Positions 24,839-35,693 of a DNA stretch of 64,000 nt are shown here, piece after piece (position 1 is the first letter of the stretch; each line of letters opens with the position of its first letter). A program made the position numbers and the translations under genes. The DNA is from Reichenbachiella ulvae (GTDB taxonomy: Bacteria > Bacteroidota > Bacteroidia > Cytophagales > Cyclobacteriaceae), in contig NZ_JAOYOD010000001.1 in the NCBI RefSeq assembly GCF_025833875.1, forward strand, positions 868,001 through 932,000, given 5' to 3'. The notes below the pieces were generated by a model. That model was given only the letters and a program-made list of their open reading frames with translations, ran no database searches and was not told the origin of the DNA.

Positions 24839-25432
24839 ATGAAGAAAAACTTATTACAACTCTTTGCTGGCATGGCCATGTGCTCGGTCTTATTTTCATG
24901 CGCCAGCCAAAATCAAACCAAGGAAGAAAGTGCTGCTCCTGAACCAGAAATTTCTCAGGAATCTGTGATTGAACGCGGAGCTTATCTGGTAGAAACCATG
25001 GGCTGCAATGACTGCCATTCTCCCAAGCAAATGGGACCAAAGGGACCTGAGATCATACCGGAATTGATGCTCTCTGGCTATCCGTCTGATCGTCCGATTA
25101 TGAAGGTTCAACATGAGATGATCGCTCAGGGATTCTCCATGTTCTATCCAGACTTGACTGCTGCAATAGGACCCTGGGGTATGACCTTTGCTGCCAACCT
25201 AACACCGGATGCCTCGGGTTTGGGCAACTGGTCCGAAGAGCAATTTGCAAAGGCATTGAAAGAAGGGAAATACAAGGGGCTGGATGGCAGTCGCATGCTG
25301 TTACCACCTATGCCCTGGACCAATTATGTCAACCTAAAAGATGAAGATGTATCGGCGATCTTTGCTTATTTGAAGAGTATACCTGCAGTAAGCAATGTGG
25401 TACCTGCCCCTATAGCACCCGGAGACATGTAA
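24839..25432 (+). CDS. c-type cytochrome lipoprotein
   Basis: 197 residues. The lipoprotein signal ends LFSC (Cys21), followed by an acidic linker. One heme-binding site is visible, CNDCH (C56, C59, H60), within YLVETMGCNDCHSPKQMGPK. A methionine in the C-terminal LLPPMPWTNY is a plausible axial ligand. The sequence resembles the single-heme mono/diheme cytochromes that partner with periplasmic dehydrogenases. It is likely tethered to the outer or inner membrane facing the periplasm. No oxidase or dehydrogenase gene is adjacent. Confidence 0.88.
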   Translation: MKKNLLQLFAGMAMCSVLFSCASQNQTKEESAAPEPEISQESVIERGAYLVETMGCNDCHSPKQMGPKGPEIIPELMLSGYPSDRPIMKVQHEMIAQGFSMFYPDLTAAIGPWGMTFAANLTPDASGLGNWSEEQFAKALKEGKYKGLDGSRMLLPPMPWTNYVNLKDEDVSAIFAYLKSIPAVSNVVPAPIAPGDM

Positions 25433-25482
25433 GAACCATAAGCCACGCAACCTTTCCCTGTCTTTAAGAGTTAGTTCCTTCT

Positions 25483-26148
25483 ATGAATGTAATCATAACA
25501 GGAGCTTCCGGAATGGTAGGGAAAGGTGTTTTACTTGAATGTTTGGACGATGATCAAGTTGAGAGGGTGCTTACGATCGGTCGTTCCGAAATTGATATCG
25601 AACATCCTAAGTTGGAAAAAATCATTCATGATGATTTCAACGATTACACGATCATCAAGGATAGGTTGAAAGGCTATGATGCCTGTTTTCTATGTATGGG
25701 GATCAGTGCTGCAGGTCTCAATGAAATGGAATATCAAACCATCACCTATGATTATACCCTGGCACTTGCGAAAACTTTGCAATCCTTGAACCCAAACATG
25801 ACTTGTACTTATGTTTCAGGTCAGGGTACTGATTCAACAGAAAATGGCAGGATCATGTGGGCCAGAGTAAAAGGTAGAACTGAGAATGCCCTCTTGAATT
25901 TGGGATTTCGTCAGGCTTATATGTTTCGTCCCGGAGCAATCATCCCCTTGCGAGGGATCAAATCAAAAACCAGGAGTTATCAATTCATGTACGACTATTT
26001 CATGTGGTTGGTCAAACTGATCAAGTTCTTTGCCCCAAATTCAGTTGTGAATACGACTCAGATAGGAAGAGCCATGATTCGTCTCACCCAAAAAGGGTAT
26101 TCGCGATCAATTATTGATCCAAAGGATATCATCGTTTTGGCACAATAA
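25483..26148 (+). CDS. Atypical SDR / NAD(P)-binding protein
   Basis: 221 residues with a Rossmann fold: IITGASGMVGKGVLLE (GxxGxxG, residues 4-19) and D/E-rich second strand. The region TYVSGQGTDSTENGRIMWAR followed by VKGRTENAL matches the YxxxK-like area of atypical extended SDR proteins (HTATIP2/YwnB-like), although no clear Tyr-x-x-x-Lys is seen. Probably cytoplasmic; substrate unknown. Monocistronic. Confidence 0.82.
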   Translation: MNVIITGASGMVGKGVLLECLDDDQVERVLTIGRSEIDIEHPKLEKIIHDDFNDYTIIKDRLKGYDACFLCMGISAAGLNEMEYQTITYDYTLALAKTLQSLNPNMTCTYVSGQGTDSTENGRIMWARVKGRTENALLNLGFRQAYMFRPGAIIPLRGIKSKTRSYQFMYDYFMWLVKLIKFFAPNSVVNTTQIGRAMIRLTQKGYSRSIIDPKDIIVLAQ

Positions 26149-26305
26149 TCTTTTTTAGTAAAGACCATTCTTCAAAATTTCAGTCCTGAACTGTTGGATA
26201 TTTAATGGATTCCAATGGTTATTCAACTTCAATTTTTGTAAGTTGGTACTAATCCCATATTTTTGAAAATTCTGGAAGAAAAGGGGAGTAAGTATTATTG
26301 GAGAG

Positions 26306-26746
26306 ATGAAGAGTTCAGCAGCAGGTATAGAAATCGAATTGTACAGGGAATTTAGGTGCGCAAATTTATCTTGGGTCAAAAGTCATCCTAAGGTGGGGTT
26401 GATAAAGGCAAGCGCGTCTTACATCCCAATAGAAGAATTCAAAGAAGTGTTCTTGTCAGTGGCTGACTTGGTTAAGGATAAGTCAATTGACAAATTGATT
26501 TTTGATAAAACCTCACTTCAAGTATTTCATCAGCCTTCGATGGAGTGGTATTTCGTGGAGTGGAAGTCTGAAATGGCTAAGATAGGTCTAGTCAGACATG
26601 TGAAAATACTGCCGGACGATTTGGTGTTTTCTCAAAGTGTCAAGTTAGGTAGACAACAAATCGATGAGAAATACCCAGATGCGCCTTTTCATGACCTATC
26701 TATACAGTATGCTGATACCCTGGAAGAAGCCTTGTCTCTAGATTAG
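26306..26746 (+). CDS. Small cytoplasmic protein, possibly STAS/SpoIIAA-like
   Basis: 146 residues, soluble, no signal. The alternation of strands and helices (VGLIKASASYIPIEEFKEVF, then KSIDKLIFDKTSLQVF) looks like the STAS/SpoIIAA-like fold used in regulatory partner proteins. It converges with the histidine kinase gene at 26749, stops almost touching. No defined family is recognised with certainty. Confidence 0.65.
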   Translation: MKSSAAGIEIELYREFRCANLSWVKSHPKVGLIKASASYIPIEEFKEVFLSVADLVKDKSIDKLIFDKTSLQVFHQPSMEWYFVEWKSEMAKIGLVRHVKILPDDLVFSQSVKLGRQQIDEKYPDAPFHDLSIQYADTLEEALSLD

Positions 26747-26748
26747 GA

Positions 26749-27603
26749 TCATCTGTCAGGCGGCAAGTCTATGTTAATAATAAATCGGGTTCCCTTTTGG
26801 CTACTTTCAAACTTGATATCAGCATGAATGATTTCTGCAGCCTTTTTAGCAATAAATAAACCAAGCCCACTTCCTCCTGATTTCTCTGAGCCTCGACTAA
26901 ACATTTCGTATATCTTAGGTTGGGTTTCGGGATCGATACCATCTCCATCATCTTCAATGTAAATAGCGAGTTGGTTTTCTTTCTTCTCTGCTGAAATGGA
27001 GAGATAACCTGGCTTGCTATTGTCACGAAACACGATTCCGTTCATCATGATTTGTTTGATTACCTCCATCAGTGCAAACTTGGAGCAGCGAAGTGGTGGC
27101 TGATTCTCCAAGGCTTGATAATCAATAGTTACCTGATTTTCCTTAGCTAGTGGTGTTAGGTAGTTTATTCGATCATTGATGAGCTCATTGATGAAGAAGG
27201 ACTCTAACTGTACTTCCTTCTTAGGTTTGTAGTTGATTAGGTCTGCCAAACTAGACAGGGCATTCATAATTTCGATCATATGATTGCCCTGCCCTTCTAT
27301 TTGGTCGATGTATTCTTTGATACTGTCCTCTATGTCTCCTGCCTTGATGATCTGAATCAGTCCCATCACATTGGTGATTGGTGTTCTCAATCCATGAGAC
27401 GAATGGTAAAGGAGGTTTTCAAGTTCCTCATTTCCATGTTGAAGTTCATTCAGTGTGCTTTCTAGTCGCTTATTTTTTTTGACTAGTTCTTCTACAGCAG
27501 CTGATAACATGCCTCTCTGGGCCTCTAATTCTTCCTGTTTGTCTTTGAGCTGCTGGTCTCTTTCCTTGATTATTTGCTTCAGTTCTGCTGTTTCCTGACT
27601 CAT
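26749..27603 (-). CDS. Soluble sensor histidine kinase with coiled-coil N-terminus
   Basis: ATG at 27603 (MSQETAELKQ) is chosen over a TTG 11 codons upstream. It has 284 residues without membrane segments or recognisable PAS/GAF domain: a coiled coil (about 1-60), then the DHp helix with H70 in YHSSHGLRTPITN, then a HATPase domain with DDGDGID (G1) and GGSGLGLFIAKKAA (G2). The N-box is altered (KQIMMNGIVFRD). It presumably autophosphorylates and passes phosphate to an unlinked response regulator. No receiver gene is adjacent. Confidence 0.88.
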   Translation of the reverse strand: MSQETAELKQIIKERDQQLKDKQEELEAQRGMLSAAVEELVKKNKRLESTLNELQHGNEELENLLYHSSHGLRTPITNVMGLIQIIKAGDIEDSIKEYIDQIEGQGNHMIEIMNALSSLADLINYKPKKEVQLESFFINELINDRINYLTPLAKENQVTIDYQALENQPPLRCSKFALMEVIKQIMMNGIVFRDNSKPGYLSISAEKKENQLAIYIEDDGDGIDPETQPKIYEMFSRGSEKSGGSGLGLFIAKKAAEIIHADIKFESSQKGTRFIINIDLPPDR

Positions 27604-27690
27604 TTTTCTCTTTTGTATTACCTCTTGCAAAATCAATAGGTGTTAGTACATACGATTTTGCTTCAACAAAAGATGAGTTCTTTGAGAAAT

Positions 27691-28419
27691 TTAGGAAGGC
27701 CTCTCTAGTATCCGTTGATAAGTCATCACTGTTTGTTTATCCAAAGATTCCATAATCAGTGAGTCGCCCACTGTATAAATCATGTATTGTTCAACAGGTA
27801 CCTCTTTGTCATAGTTGACCAAACTGAGTCTGGGATCATGCGCATCCATATGCCAAAATCCTCTGGTCTGGCTGCCATCTGCTAACCGAACATCGTATTG
27901 CCTGGTCCATCTCACATTCAGGTATTGCAGTCCCTTCGGGTCATAGGATGCTGTGATGTCCTTTCCCTTTTGCTTGACAATTTGTAGATCCCATAAGCCG
28001 ATGACTTGATCTGCTGGTGCAGCTGGGAATTTGTTGATAGGTGACAAGGTTACTTTTACGCGCATACCTTCTTCTTCACGTTCCCAAAACATATTGTCAT
28101 CGGTAAAAGTCACCTTGAAAGGACCGAATGGATCTAGTGGTTGGTTTTTATTGGTAGGTTTGAAAGTACCATCTGAGTAGGTGTAGGTTCCGATCAGGTT
28201 TTGTGTCCAACCATTCCCTGCTTCACAACTCATGTCTTCACGAAAACGAAACCACTTGGCCGTTGGAGTGACGTCTCTATCACCCACTGTTACCAGATCT
28301 ACTCCCCAGAGTCCTAGCATGGGGTTGCTTTGGGCTTTGGCTTTGAAGCTGTGAGAAAGAATAAGAGTTAGACCAACTGATAGTTGAATGAAGAGGATGA
28401 AGATGCTTTTTGATTTCAT
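27691..28419 (-). CDS. Secreted lipocalin-like protein
   Basis: The start at 28419 (MKSKSIFILFIQLSVGLTLI) gives a signal peptide ending KAKAQ. It has 242 residues. Two similar halves are visible, each opening with GLWGVDLV or GLWDLQIVKQKGKDIT and containing a tryptophan-rich strand (WFRFREDMS; VRWTRQYDV). This is the pattern of lipocalin-like domains that follow a start GxW motif. It is divergent from the membrane LytTR regulator, with 82 bp between the starts, so the regulator may control it. Confidence 0.75.
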   Translation of the reverse strand: MKSKSIFILFIQLSVGLTLILSHSFKAKAQSNPMLGLWGVDLVTVGDRDVTPTAKWFRFREDMSCEAGNGWTQNLIGTYTYSDGTFKPTNKNQPLDPFGPFKVTFTDDNMFWEREEEGMRVKVTLSPINKFPAAPADQVIGLWDLQIVKQKGKDITASYDPKGLQYLNVRWTRQYDVRLADGSQTRGFWHMDAHDPRLSLVNYDKEVPVEQYMIYTVGDSLIMESLDKQTVMTYQRILERPS

Positions 28420-28501
28420 GTTTTTATGATGTTTATGATTTAAAGTCAAGGCGAGGGATTTCAACCTGCCATGTTGCAATAGTGATCTATATTTGTTGAT
28501 C

Positions 28502-29905
28502 ATGAAGGTTTTTTTGGGTCAACGACAGATACAATTGGTGAACGACAAGTTAAGAAAGCATTGGAGCTGGGAGCGTCTGTCTGTTGTGCTGGTAATTGTG
28601 ATCACCTTTGTCTTGATAGCCCTTCTATACAGTAGCAATGATTACGTTTTTGGTTCAGAAGTGAGATGGGCACGATTGTCTTACAGTCTGGATAGAGAAA
28701 ATTGGGATCAGGAGATACCAGTCGAAGATGATTTTTGGATTCGGGGCGAACTGGATGTGCCTTCTAATGAAGTGAATTACAATGCACTATTTTTTGGGTT
28801 GAGCGCTTCCTATGATGTTTTTTGGGATGGGCGTCTGATTGGGCAGAATGGTGACCCTGAAGAAGCAGGTAGGATTCATTACATACAACCTCTGGGAATC
28901 GTAGGGGTGGCGCCAGGCCTTCATGTAGTTGAGCTTAGAGCGCACAGCGAACGATCGCTTTTTGAAGGGGACTTGTTTGCAGGGGTGATATTAGGTGATG
29001 GGAGCCAATTTGCCATACAGCCTGTTTTGCAGTTTTCTAGTGTGGCCATGACTTTGGGCTTGCTGCTTATTATCGGACTTTCCTTATTTATTAAAGGAGG
29101 AAAAAGGGATGCTATGTGGGTTATTGTCGCTTTGGTCATGTATTTGGTGATCAATTACCTAAAGACCCTGTATAACTACCCCTACACCTGGCACGAGTAT
29201 CGTTTGGTGGCCTATGCTTTAGTGATCCTGTTTCTGGCTTTGACTCTCATCAACTATGCTTTTGCCCAATCATCAGTGATTCGATTCAGGAAAATTGTCT
29301 TGCCTATTTTGACGTTAATTTTTGCAGCCTACTTTTATATGTTTTCCAATTACAGTGAGGCGAAATATTATTTGCTCTTTACTGCTCCAGTTTTAAGTAT
29401 CCTGTTGATCAGCTCTAGATATAGAGAGTTCAAATCTTGGGTTTTGATAGGGTTGCTTTTGGTCACATCATTTGTGACTTGGTATATTGAGGTCGGCCTG
29501 TTGATGGTGTTAGGGTATGTCGCTATCCTATTGATCGAATATTTTGAGGATGAGGAGGTCGAAGAGGAGGAGGTTGTGGTCACGACTCATCTTACAGCCA
29601 GTCACAAGGGTGAAAAGCGATTGTTGGCTCTGTCAGAAATTTGTGCAATCAAAGGAGCCAATAACTATGCGGAGATCATCTTAGATAATCAAAATCATTA
29701 TCTCAGTGATAAATCATTGGGTAAAATCATGCAAGAAGTTCCGAACCATTTTGTTCGAATACACAAGTCCTACATTGTAGATTTTAGTAAGGCTCAGGGA
29801 CTGAAGTCTAACGAGTCTGGAGGGAAAATTCTTTGTGTGAGTAATGGTATGGAGTTTCCTGTAGGAAGAACCTATGTCAAGTCTATCAAGGAACGCTTGA
29901 TTTAA
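28502..29905 (+). CDS. Membrane-bound LytTR-family transcription regulator
   Basis: The start at 28502 (MKVFLGQRQIQL) is preferred to the in-frame TTG at 28493. It has 467 residues. Order: one TM helix (about 26-43), an extracytoplasmic beta-sandwich of about 130 residues (WIRGELDVPSNEVNYNALFF and following), then about seven TM helices (about 175-345), an acidic linker (FEDEEVEEEEVVV) and a C-terminal LytTR DNA-binding domain (about 370-467: CAIKGANNYAEIIL, HFVRIHKSYIV, FPVGRTYVKSIKERL). There is no receiver or kinase domain, so it looks like a one-step transmembrane sensor-regulator. It ends overlapping the ywbE stop by 4 bp. Confidence 0.88.
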   Translation: MKVFLGQRQIQLVNDKLRKHWSWERLSVVLVIVITFVLIALLYSSNDYVFGSEVRWARLSYSLDRENWDQEIPVEDDFWIRGELDVPSNEVNYNALFFGLSASYDVFWDGRLIGQNGDPEEAGRIHYIQPLGIVGVAPGLHVVELRAHSERSLFEGDLFAGVILGDGSQFAIQPVLQFSSVAMTLGLLLIIGLSLFIKGGKRDAMWVIVALVMYLVINYLKTLYNYPYTWHEYRLVAYALVILFLALTLINYAFAQSSVIRFRKIVLPILTLIFAAYFYMFSNYSEAKYYLLFTAPVLSILLISSRYREFKSWVLIGLLLVTSFVTWYIEVGLLMVLGYVAILLIEYFEDEEVEEEEVVVTTHLTASHKGEKRLLALSEICAIKGANNYAEIILDNQNHYLSDKSLGKIMQEVPNHFVRIHKSYIVDFSKAQGLKSNESGGKILCVSNGMEFPVGRTYVKSIKERLI

Positions 29906-30102
29906 TCTTCGATGATATGCTTGACTCGACCTACCTGACCGTCTTCTAACATGACTTTGATGCCATGAGGATGATTAGGGGACTTGGTCAGTAGTTTAGC
30001 AACGATGCCTCTCGTGAGATTGCCACTTCGTTGGTCTTTTTTGAGTACTATATCTACTTCGGCACCCACTTGTATATTTTTTCTTATTGTTCCTTCGGAC
30101 AT
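29902..30102 (-). CDS. ywbE: YwbE family protein
   Basis: 66 residues with the family pattern GAEVDIVLKKDQRSGNLTRG then HPHGIKVMLEDGQVGRVKHI. YwbE proteins are short, strand-rich and of unknown function, probably nucleic-acid or ribosome associated by analogy to KOW-like folds (inference). Third gene of the minus-strand der-sprT-ywbE run, 11 bp after sprT. Confidence 0.92.
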   Translation of the reverse strand: MSEGTIRKNIQVGAEVDIVLKKDQRSGNLTRGIVAKLLTKSPNHPHGIKVMLEDGQVGRVKHIIED

Positions 30103-30113
30103 TATTATTGTGA

Positions 30114-30731
30114 TTATTGATTTTTAAAAGGACTCACCGGTGCTGATCCAGAAATAAGGTACTGCTTACCACTGTCACTGTGCTCGCAGAGGACCCGAGT
30201 CCTACGATGTTCAATTTTGCGATAGATTTTCTGCTGGAAGAGAAATTTCTGACCTATTTCAATTTCGCTAAGGTAAGTGCTGCTGCCTCCCTTGTCATGA
30301 GCACGTAGTGCCTTGAATAATTCAGGGTCTGATACACTGGTGGCCTTAGGGTTCTTCATGTGACGGGCCAAAGGTCTGAGGATATCCATAGGGAAAACAT
30401 CTTCTCGAAGCATGGGGATCATCAGTTTCTTGAATTGATGCTTCCATTCTTTACCATGTGGACTGACTTTATTTTGGTGTATATCAAAATTGGTTTTGTG
30501 CGCCACTTCGTGAATGTAAGTAATCAGAAAGGCGTAGGGGTTCAGCCCTCCATTTACGGAGATACTGTGCTTTCCCGTATTTGGGTCATAGCGGTAATCT
30601 CCGTATTTGCTCTTACGGTTGGGGGTGATCTTTAGATTAAAATTCAGTTGCTGCCAGAGCTCAAAGCAATAATCGACTGCCAAAGCGGGCAGATGCCGTT
30701 CAAAAGCCGATCGATGCTTCTCGTTTCTCAA
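30114..30731 (-). CDS. SprT-like zinc metalloprotease domain protein
   Basis: 205 residues with the HExxH site H74-E75-x-x-H78 in YIHEVAHKTNF and a further His at HGKEWKHQFKK. C-terminal SprT proteins usually carry a zinc ribbon; here only RVLCEHSDSGKQYLIS is visible, a degenerate version. The only in-frame start before the domain is TTG at 30731, directly after the der stop codon, so translation probably depends on coupling to der. SprT/Spartan relatives cut DNA-protein crosslinks in eukaryotes; the bacterial role is less clear. Confidence 0.85.
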   Translation of the reverse strand: MRNEKHRSAFERHLPALAVDYCFELWQQLNFNLKITPNRKSKYGDYRYDPNTGKHSISVNGGLNPYAFLITYIHEVAHKTNFDIHQNKVSPHGKEWKHQFKKLMIPMLREDVFPMDILRPLARHMKNPKATSVSDPELFKALRAHDKGGSSTYLSEIEIGQKFLFQQKIYRKIEHRRTRVLCEHSDSGKQYLISGSAPVSPFKNQ

Positions 30732-32048
30732 TTATTTCTTTCTGAAATAGATTTTGACTGGTACTCCCTGAAAATTGAAATGTCCCCTCAACTTGTTGAG
30801 TAGGAATCGTTCATAAGGTTCTTTGATGTACTGCGGCAAGTTGCAGAAAAACGCAAAAGATGGCGTTCTGGTTGGCAACTGAGTGATGTACTTGATTTTG
30901 ATGTGCTTACCCTTGGTGGCTGGAGGTGGGTAGCGTTCGATCTCAGGTAGCATAGCATCGTTGAGTTCAGAAGTAGACACTCTTCTCGTACGATTGTCAA
31001 ATATCTCAATGGCCAATTCGATGGCTTGAAAGATTCTTTGTTTTTCGATCACAGAGGTGAAAATAATAGGAATGTAAGAAAGTGGTTTGCCTAATTTCTC
31101 CAAGATTTCCTTTCTGAAATTTTCTGCAGTATTGCTTTCCTTGTTTTCGATCAGGTCCCATTTGTTCACCATGATCATGATACCCTTTTTGTACTTGTCC
31201 GCCAGAGTAATGATGTTCATGTCCTGTGCTTCAAAGCCACGTGTGGCATCTACCATTACGACACAGACATCACTGTCCTGCAACGACTGAATGGCTCTTA
31301 AAACTGAGTAGAACTCAATGTCTTCTTTGACTTTGCTTTTCTTTCTGATTCCTGCCGTGTCGGTGAGGATAAAATCTTTGCCGAAAAGCTTGTAACGAGT
31401 ATTGATGGCATCACGAGTGGTTCCCGCAATGTCTGTTACGATTGAGCGATCCTTTCCCAAAAGGGCATTAAGGAAAGAGGATTTGCCTGCATTTGGCCTA
31501 CCTAAAATTGAAATTCTTGGAATCCCTTCTTCTGGATTTTCTAAATCATCGTCCTGAAAATGTTCTACTACTTTGTCTAGTAAATCTCCTGTACCAGAAC
31601 CACTGGCAGAGCTAATAGGGAATACTTCGCTTTCCAGTCCTAGCCCATAAAACTCTGCTGACTGCATGTCCAGGTTTGGGTTGTCAGCTTTGTTAGCTAC
31701 TACCAAAACGGGCTTTTTTAGCTCCCTCAGGATATTCGCAAAATCCTTGTCCATATCGGTCATGCCGTCTTTGCAGTCCACCATGAAAATAATCACACTT
31801 GCTTCGTCTAAAGCTAGTTTGACTTGATCACGAATTTGTGCTTCGAATATATCATCCGAACCCGTCACATACCCTCCAGTATCAATGACCGTAAAGTACT
31901 TGCCAGACCACTGACCAAAGCCATAGTGACGGTCACGAGTAACCCCGCTTTCATCATCCATGATGGCTTTTTTCTGTTCGACTAATCGATTGAAAAGAGT
32001 TGATTTACCGACATTAGGTCGTCCTGTTATGGCTAAAATATTTGACAA
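30732..32048 (-). CDS. der: Ribosome-associated GTPase Der (EngA)
   Basis: 438 residues with two consecutive GTPase domains: G1 GRPNVGKST (about 8-16) and second G1 GRPNAGKSS (about 183-191), with DTGGY/DTAGI and NKAD/NKWD motifs, followed by a KH-like C-terminal domain ending GVPVKIYFRKK. Needed for 50S subunit maturation. The start codon is TTG at 32048: the upstream in-frame codon run ends in a stop and the protein MSNILAITGRPN matches the family N-terminus. A TAAATTTG box lies 25 bp upstream. Confidence 0.96.
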   Translation of the reverse strand: MSNILAITGRPNVGKSTLFNRLVEQKKAIMDDESGVTRDRHYGFGQWSGKYFTVIDTGGYVTGSDDIFEAQIRDQVKLALDEASVIIFMVDCKDGMTDMDKDFANILRELKKPVLVVANKADNPNLDMQSAEFYGLGLESEVFPISSASGSGTGDLLDKVVEHFQDDDLENPEEGIPRISILGRPNAGKSSFLNALLGKDRSIVTDIAGTTRDAINTRYKLFGKDFILTDTAGIRKKSKVKEDIEFYSVLRAIQSLQDSDVCVVMVDATRGFEAQDMNIITLADKYKKGIMIMVNKWDLIENKESNTAENFRKEILEKLGKPLSYIPIIFTSVIEKQRIFQAIELAIEIFDNRTRRVSTSELNDAMLPEIERYPPPATKGKHIKIKYITQLPTRTPSFAFFCNLPQYIKEPYERFLLNKLRGHFNFQGVPVKIYFRKK

Positions 32049-32072
32049 TTTCCTTGTGTTTTAATGCGGGTG

Positions 32073-32080
32073 CAAATTTA
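32073..32080 (-). promoter_or_regulatory. -7 box (TAAATTTG) of the der-sprT-ywbE operon
   Basis: It matches TAnnTTTG on the minus strand, giving a leader of about 20 nt before the TTG start. No clear -33 TTG at 18-20 bp. Confidence 0.5.
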
Positions 32081-32182
32081 GAGATCAGAGCGCATTAATT
32101 AACAGTTTATATGGAATTAGTTAAATATTTAAAATAGGCTTCCAATAATGAACATATGCAGGGCTTCCTTCGCAGGAATTTA

Positions 32183-34228
<2,046 letters not shown>

Positions 34229-34229
34229 T

Positions 34230-34748
34230 ATGATAGGCAAATATTTAGTTAAACTAAAGACCAGATTTGCTCTAAGGAAGAAGTCAGAGAGAGGCTCTAA
34301 AGCCTACCAGGATGCAAAACGTTTTGGTATTCTCTATACTTATTCTACTGAGAAGAATCACAAGCTGGTCTATGAGTGGATAGAAGAATTAACCCAAGAG
34401 GGGAAATCGGTGCAGGTCATCACTTTTATTCCCAAAACGAAGAAGAAGGATAATTTTGATTACCCTTTCTTCAGCGAAAGACATTTAAAATCCAATGGAA
34501 AGTGGAGTTTAGAAATAGTCGAGGACTTCAAAGAAGCGCCTTTTGATTATCTGCTCTCACTGGACAAAGGGTTGGATAAGTATACGATGAATATATTGGC
34601 TACCTCAAAGGCCAAATGCAGAGTAGGACTCTATGCCGAGGGTGTGAGCCAATATTTTGAAATGATGATTAATCATGAAAAGGGTGACTTCAGAGCTTTG
34701 TTGAGTGAAGTGCATCATTATTTAAAGGAATTAAGAAATGAACAATAA
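34230..34748 (+). CDS. DUF6913-like protein
   Basis: 172 residues, basic N-terminus, no signal peptide. The sequence GILYTYSTEKNHKLVYEWIE then VQVITFIPKTKKKDNFDYPF has the look of an alpha/beta nucleotide-sugar-like fold. This family recurs between ligA and dapA in Bacteroidota. It starts 2 bp after ligA and overlaps dapA by 11 bp, so the three are cotranscribed. Function unknown. Confidence 0.8.
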   Translation: MIGKYLVKLKTRFALRKKSERGSKAYQDAKRFGILYTYSTEKNHKLVYEWIEELTQEGKSVQVITFIPKTKKKDNFDYPFFSERHLKSNGKWSLEIVEDFKEAPFDYLLSLDKGLDKYTMNILATSKAKCRVGLYAEGVSQYFEMMINHEKGDFRALLSEVHHYLKELRNEQ

Positions 34749-35613
34749 GTTTAAAGGTACAGGAGTAGCGTTAGTGACACCATTCGATGAGAATGAAAGG
34801 ATAGACTTTGAGGCCCTGGAGAAGTTGGTGAATCATGTGAGTGATGGAGGAGTGGATTATTTGGTGGTGATGGGCACCACTGCAGAATCACCAACCCTGA
34901 GTGAGGCCGAAAGGGTAGAAGTTCTTCGTTTTGTCAAGTCAAAAAATAAGAAGAAGCTTCCCGTGGTATATGGATTGGGAGGTAACAGTACAGGTACGCT
35001 TGTTCGCCAATTTCAAAATTTTGATGAGTATGTAGATGCCTTTTTGGTGGTGTGTCCATACTATAACCGTCCGGGACAGGAAGGTTTGATTGCTCACTAT
35101 CGTGCGGTAGCAGATGCGGCCAAGCAGCCAATCATATTGTATAATGTGCCGAAGCGTACAGGTGTCAACCTTGATACTGATTCAGTATTAGAGCTGGCCG
35201 AACATCCTAATATTATTGGAATCAAAGAAGCTTCAGGGACGCACGTAGAGCAGGCTAAGCAGATAGCTGAAAGAATGCCTGAGGATTTTATCCTGACTTC
35301 AGGGGATGATGATTTGATTATTCCTTTCATGGAGGCGGGAGGTCATGGTGTGATCTCGGTGATTGCTAATGGACAGCCTAAAGAGACTTCTGATGTGATC
35401 CGAGCCATGTTAGCGGGCAACATGGAAGAGGCCCAGGAGGAAAATTCGAAAATTGTGGAGCTGTTGAGTTTGATCTTCATGGAGGGAAACCCTACTGGTA
35501 TCAAAGCACTGTTAGCGGCCAAGGGTATTATCAAGAACTATTTGAGGTTGCCTTTGGTTCCTGCTTCTGATGAGCTCTATAGACTGATTGAAGCAGCAGA
35601 AAAGAAGATTTAG
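34738..35613 (+). CDS. dapA: 4-hydroxy-tetrahydrodipicolinate synthase
   Basis: 291 residues, TIM-barrel aldolase that condenses pyruvate with aspartate semialdehyde in the diaminopimelate/lysine pathway. It shows GTTAESPTLSEAE (pyruvate site), YYNRPGQEGL with the catalytic tyrosine, YNVPKRTGVN and the Schiff-base lysine in IIGIKEASG. It feeds the peptidoglycan precursor that Mpl recycles elsewhere in the window. A strong terminator follows. Confidence 0.97.
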   Translation: MNNKFKGTGVALVTPFDENERIDFEALEKLVNHVSDGGVDYLVVMGTTAESPTLSEAERVEVLRFVKSKNKKKLPVVYGLGGNSTGTLVRQFQNFDEYVDAFLVVCPYYNRPGQEGLIAHYRAVADAAKQPIILYNVPKRTGVNLDTDSVLELAEHPNIIGIKEASGTHVEQAKQIAERMPEDFILTSGDDDLIIPFMEAGGHGVISVIANGQPKETSDVIRAMLAGNMEEAQEENSKIVELLSLIFMEGNPTGIKALLAAKGIIKNYLRLPLVPASDELYRLIEAAEKKI

Positions 35614-35640
35614 GCTGAGAATTATAAAAAATGGAACATA

Positions 35641-35677
35641 AAAAAAGGGAGTAACTTGAAAAGCTACTCCCTTTTTT
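35641..35677. terminator. Bidirectional terminator between dapA and the H1-like gene
   Basis: A GGGAGTA...TACTCCC stem is flanked by six A on the left and six T on the right, so it can end transcripts from both sides. Confidence 0.85.
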
Positions 35678-35693
35678 AATTTTCTGGGTTCAA

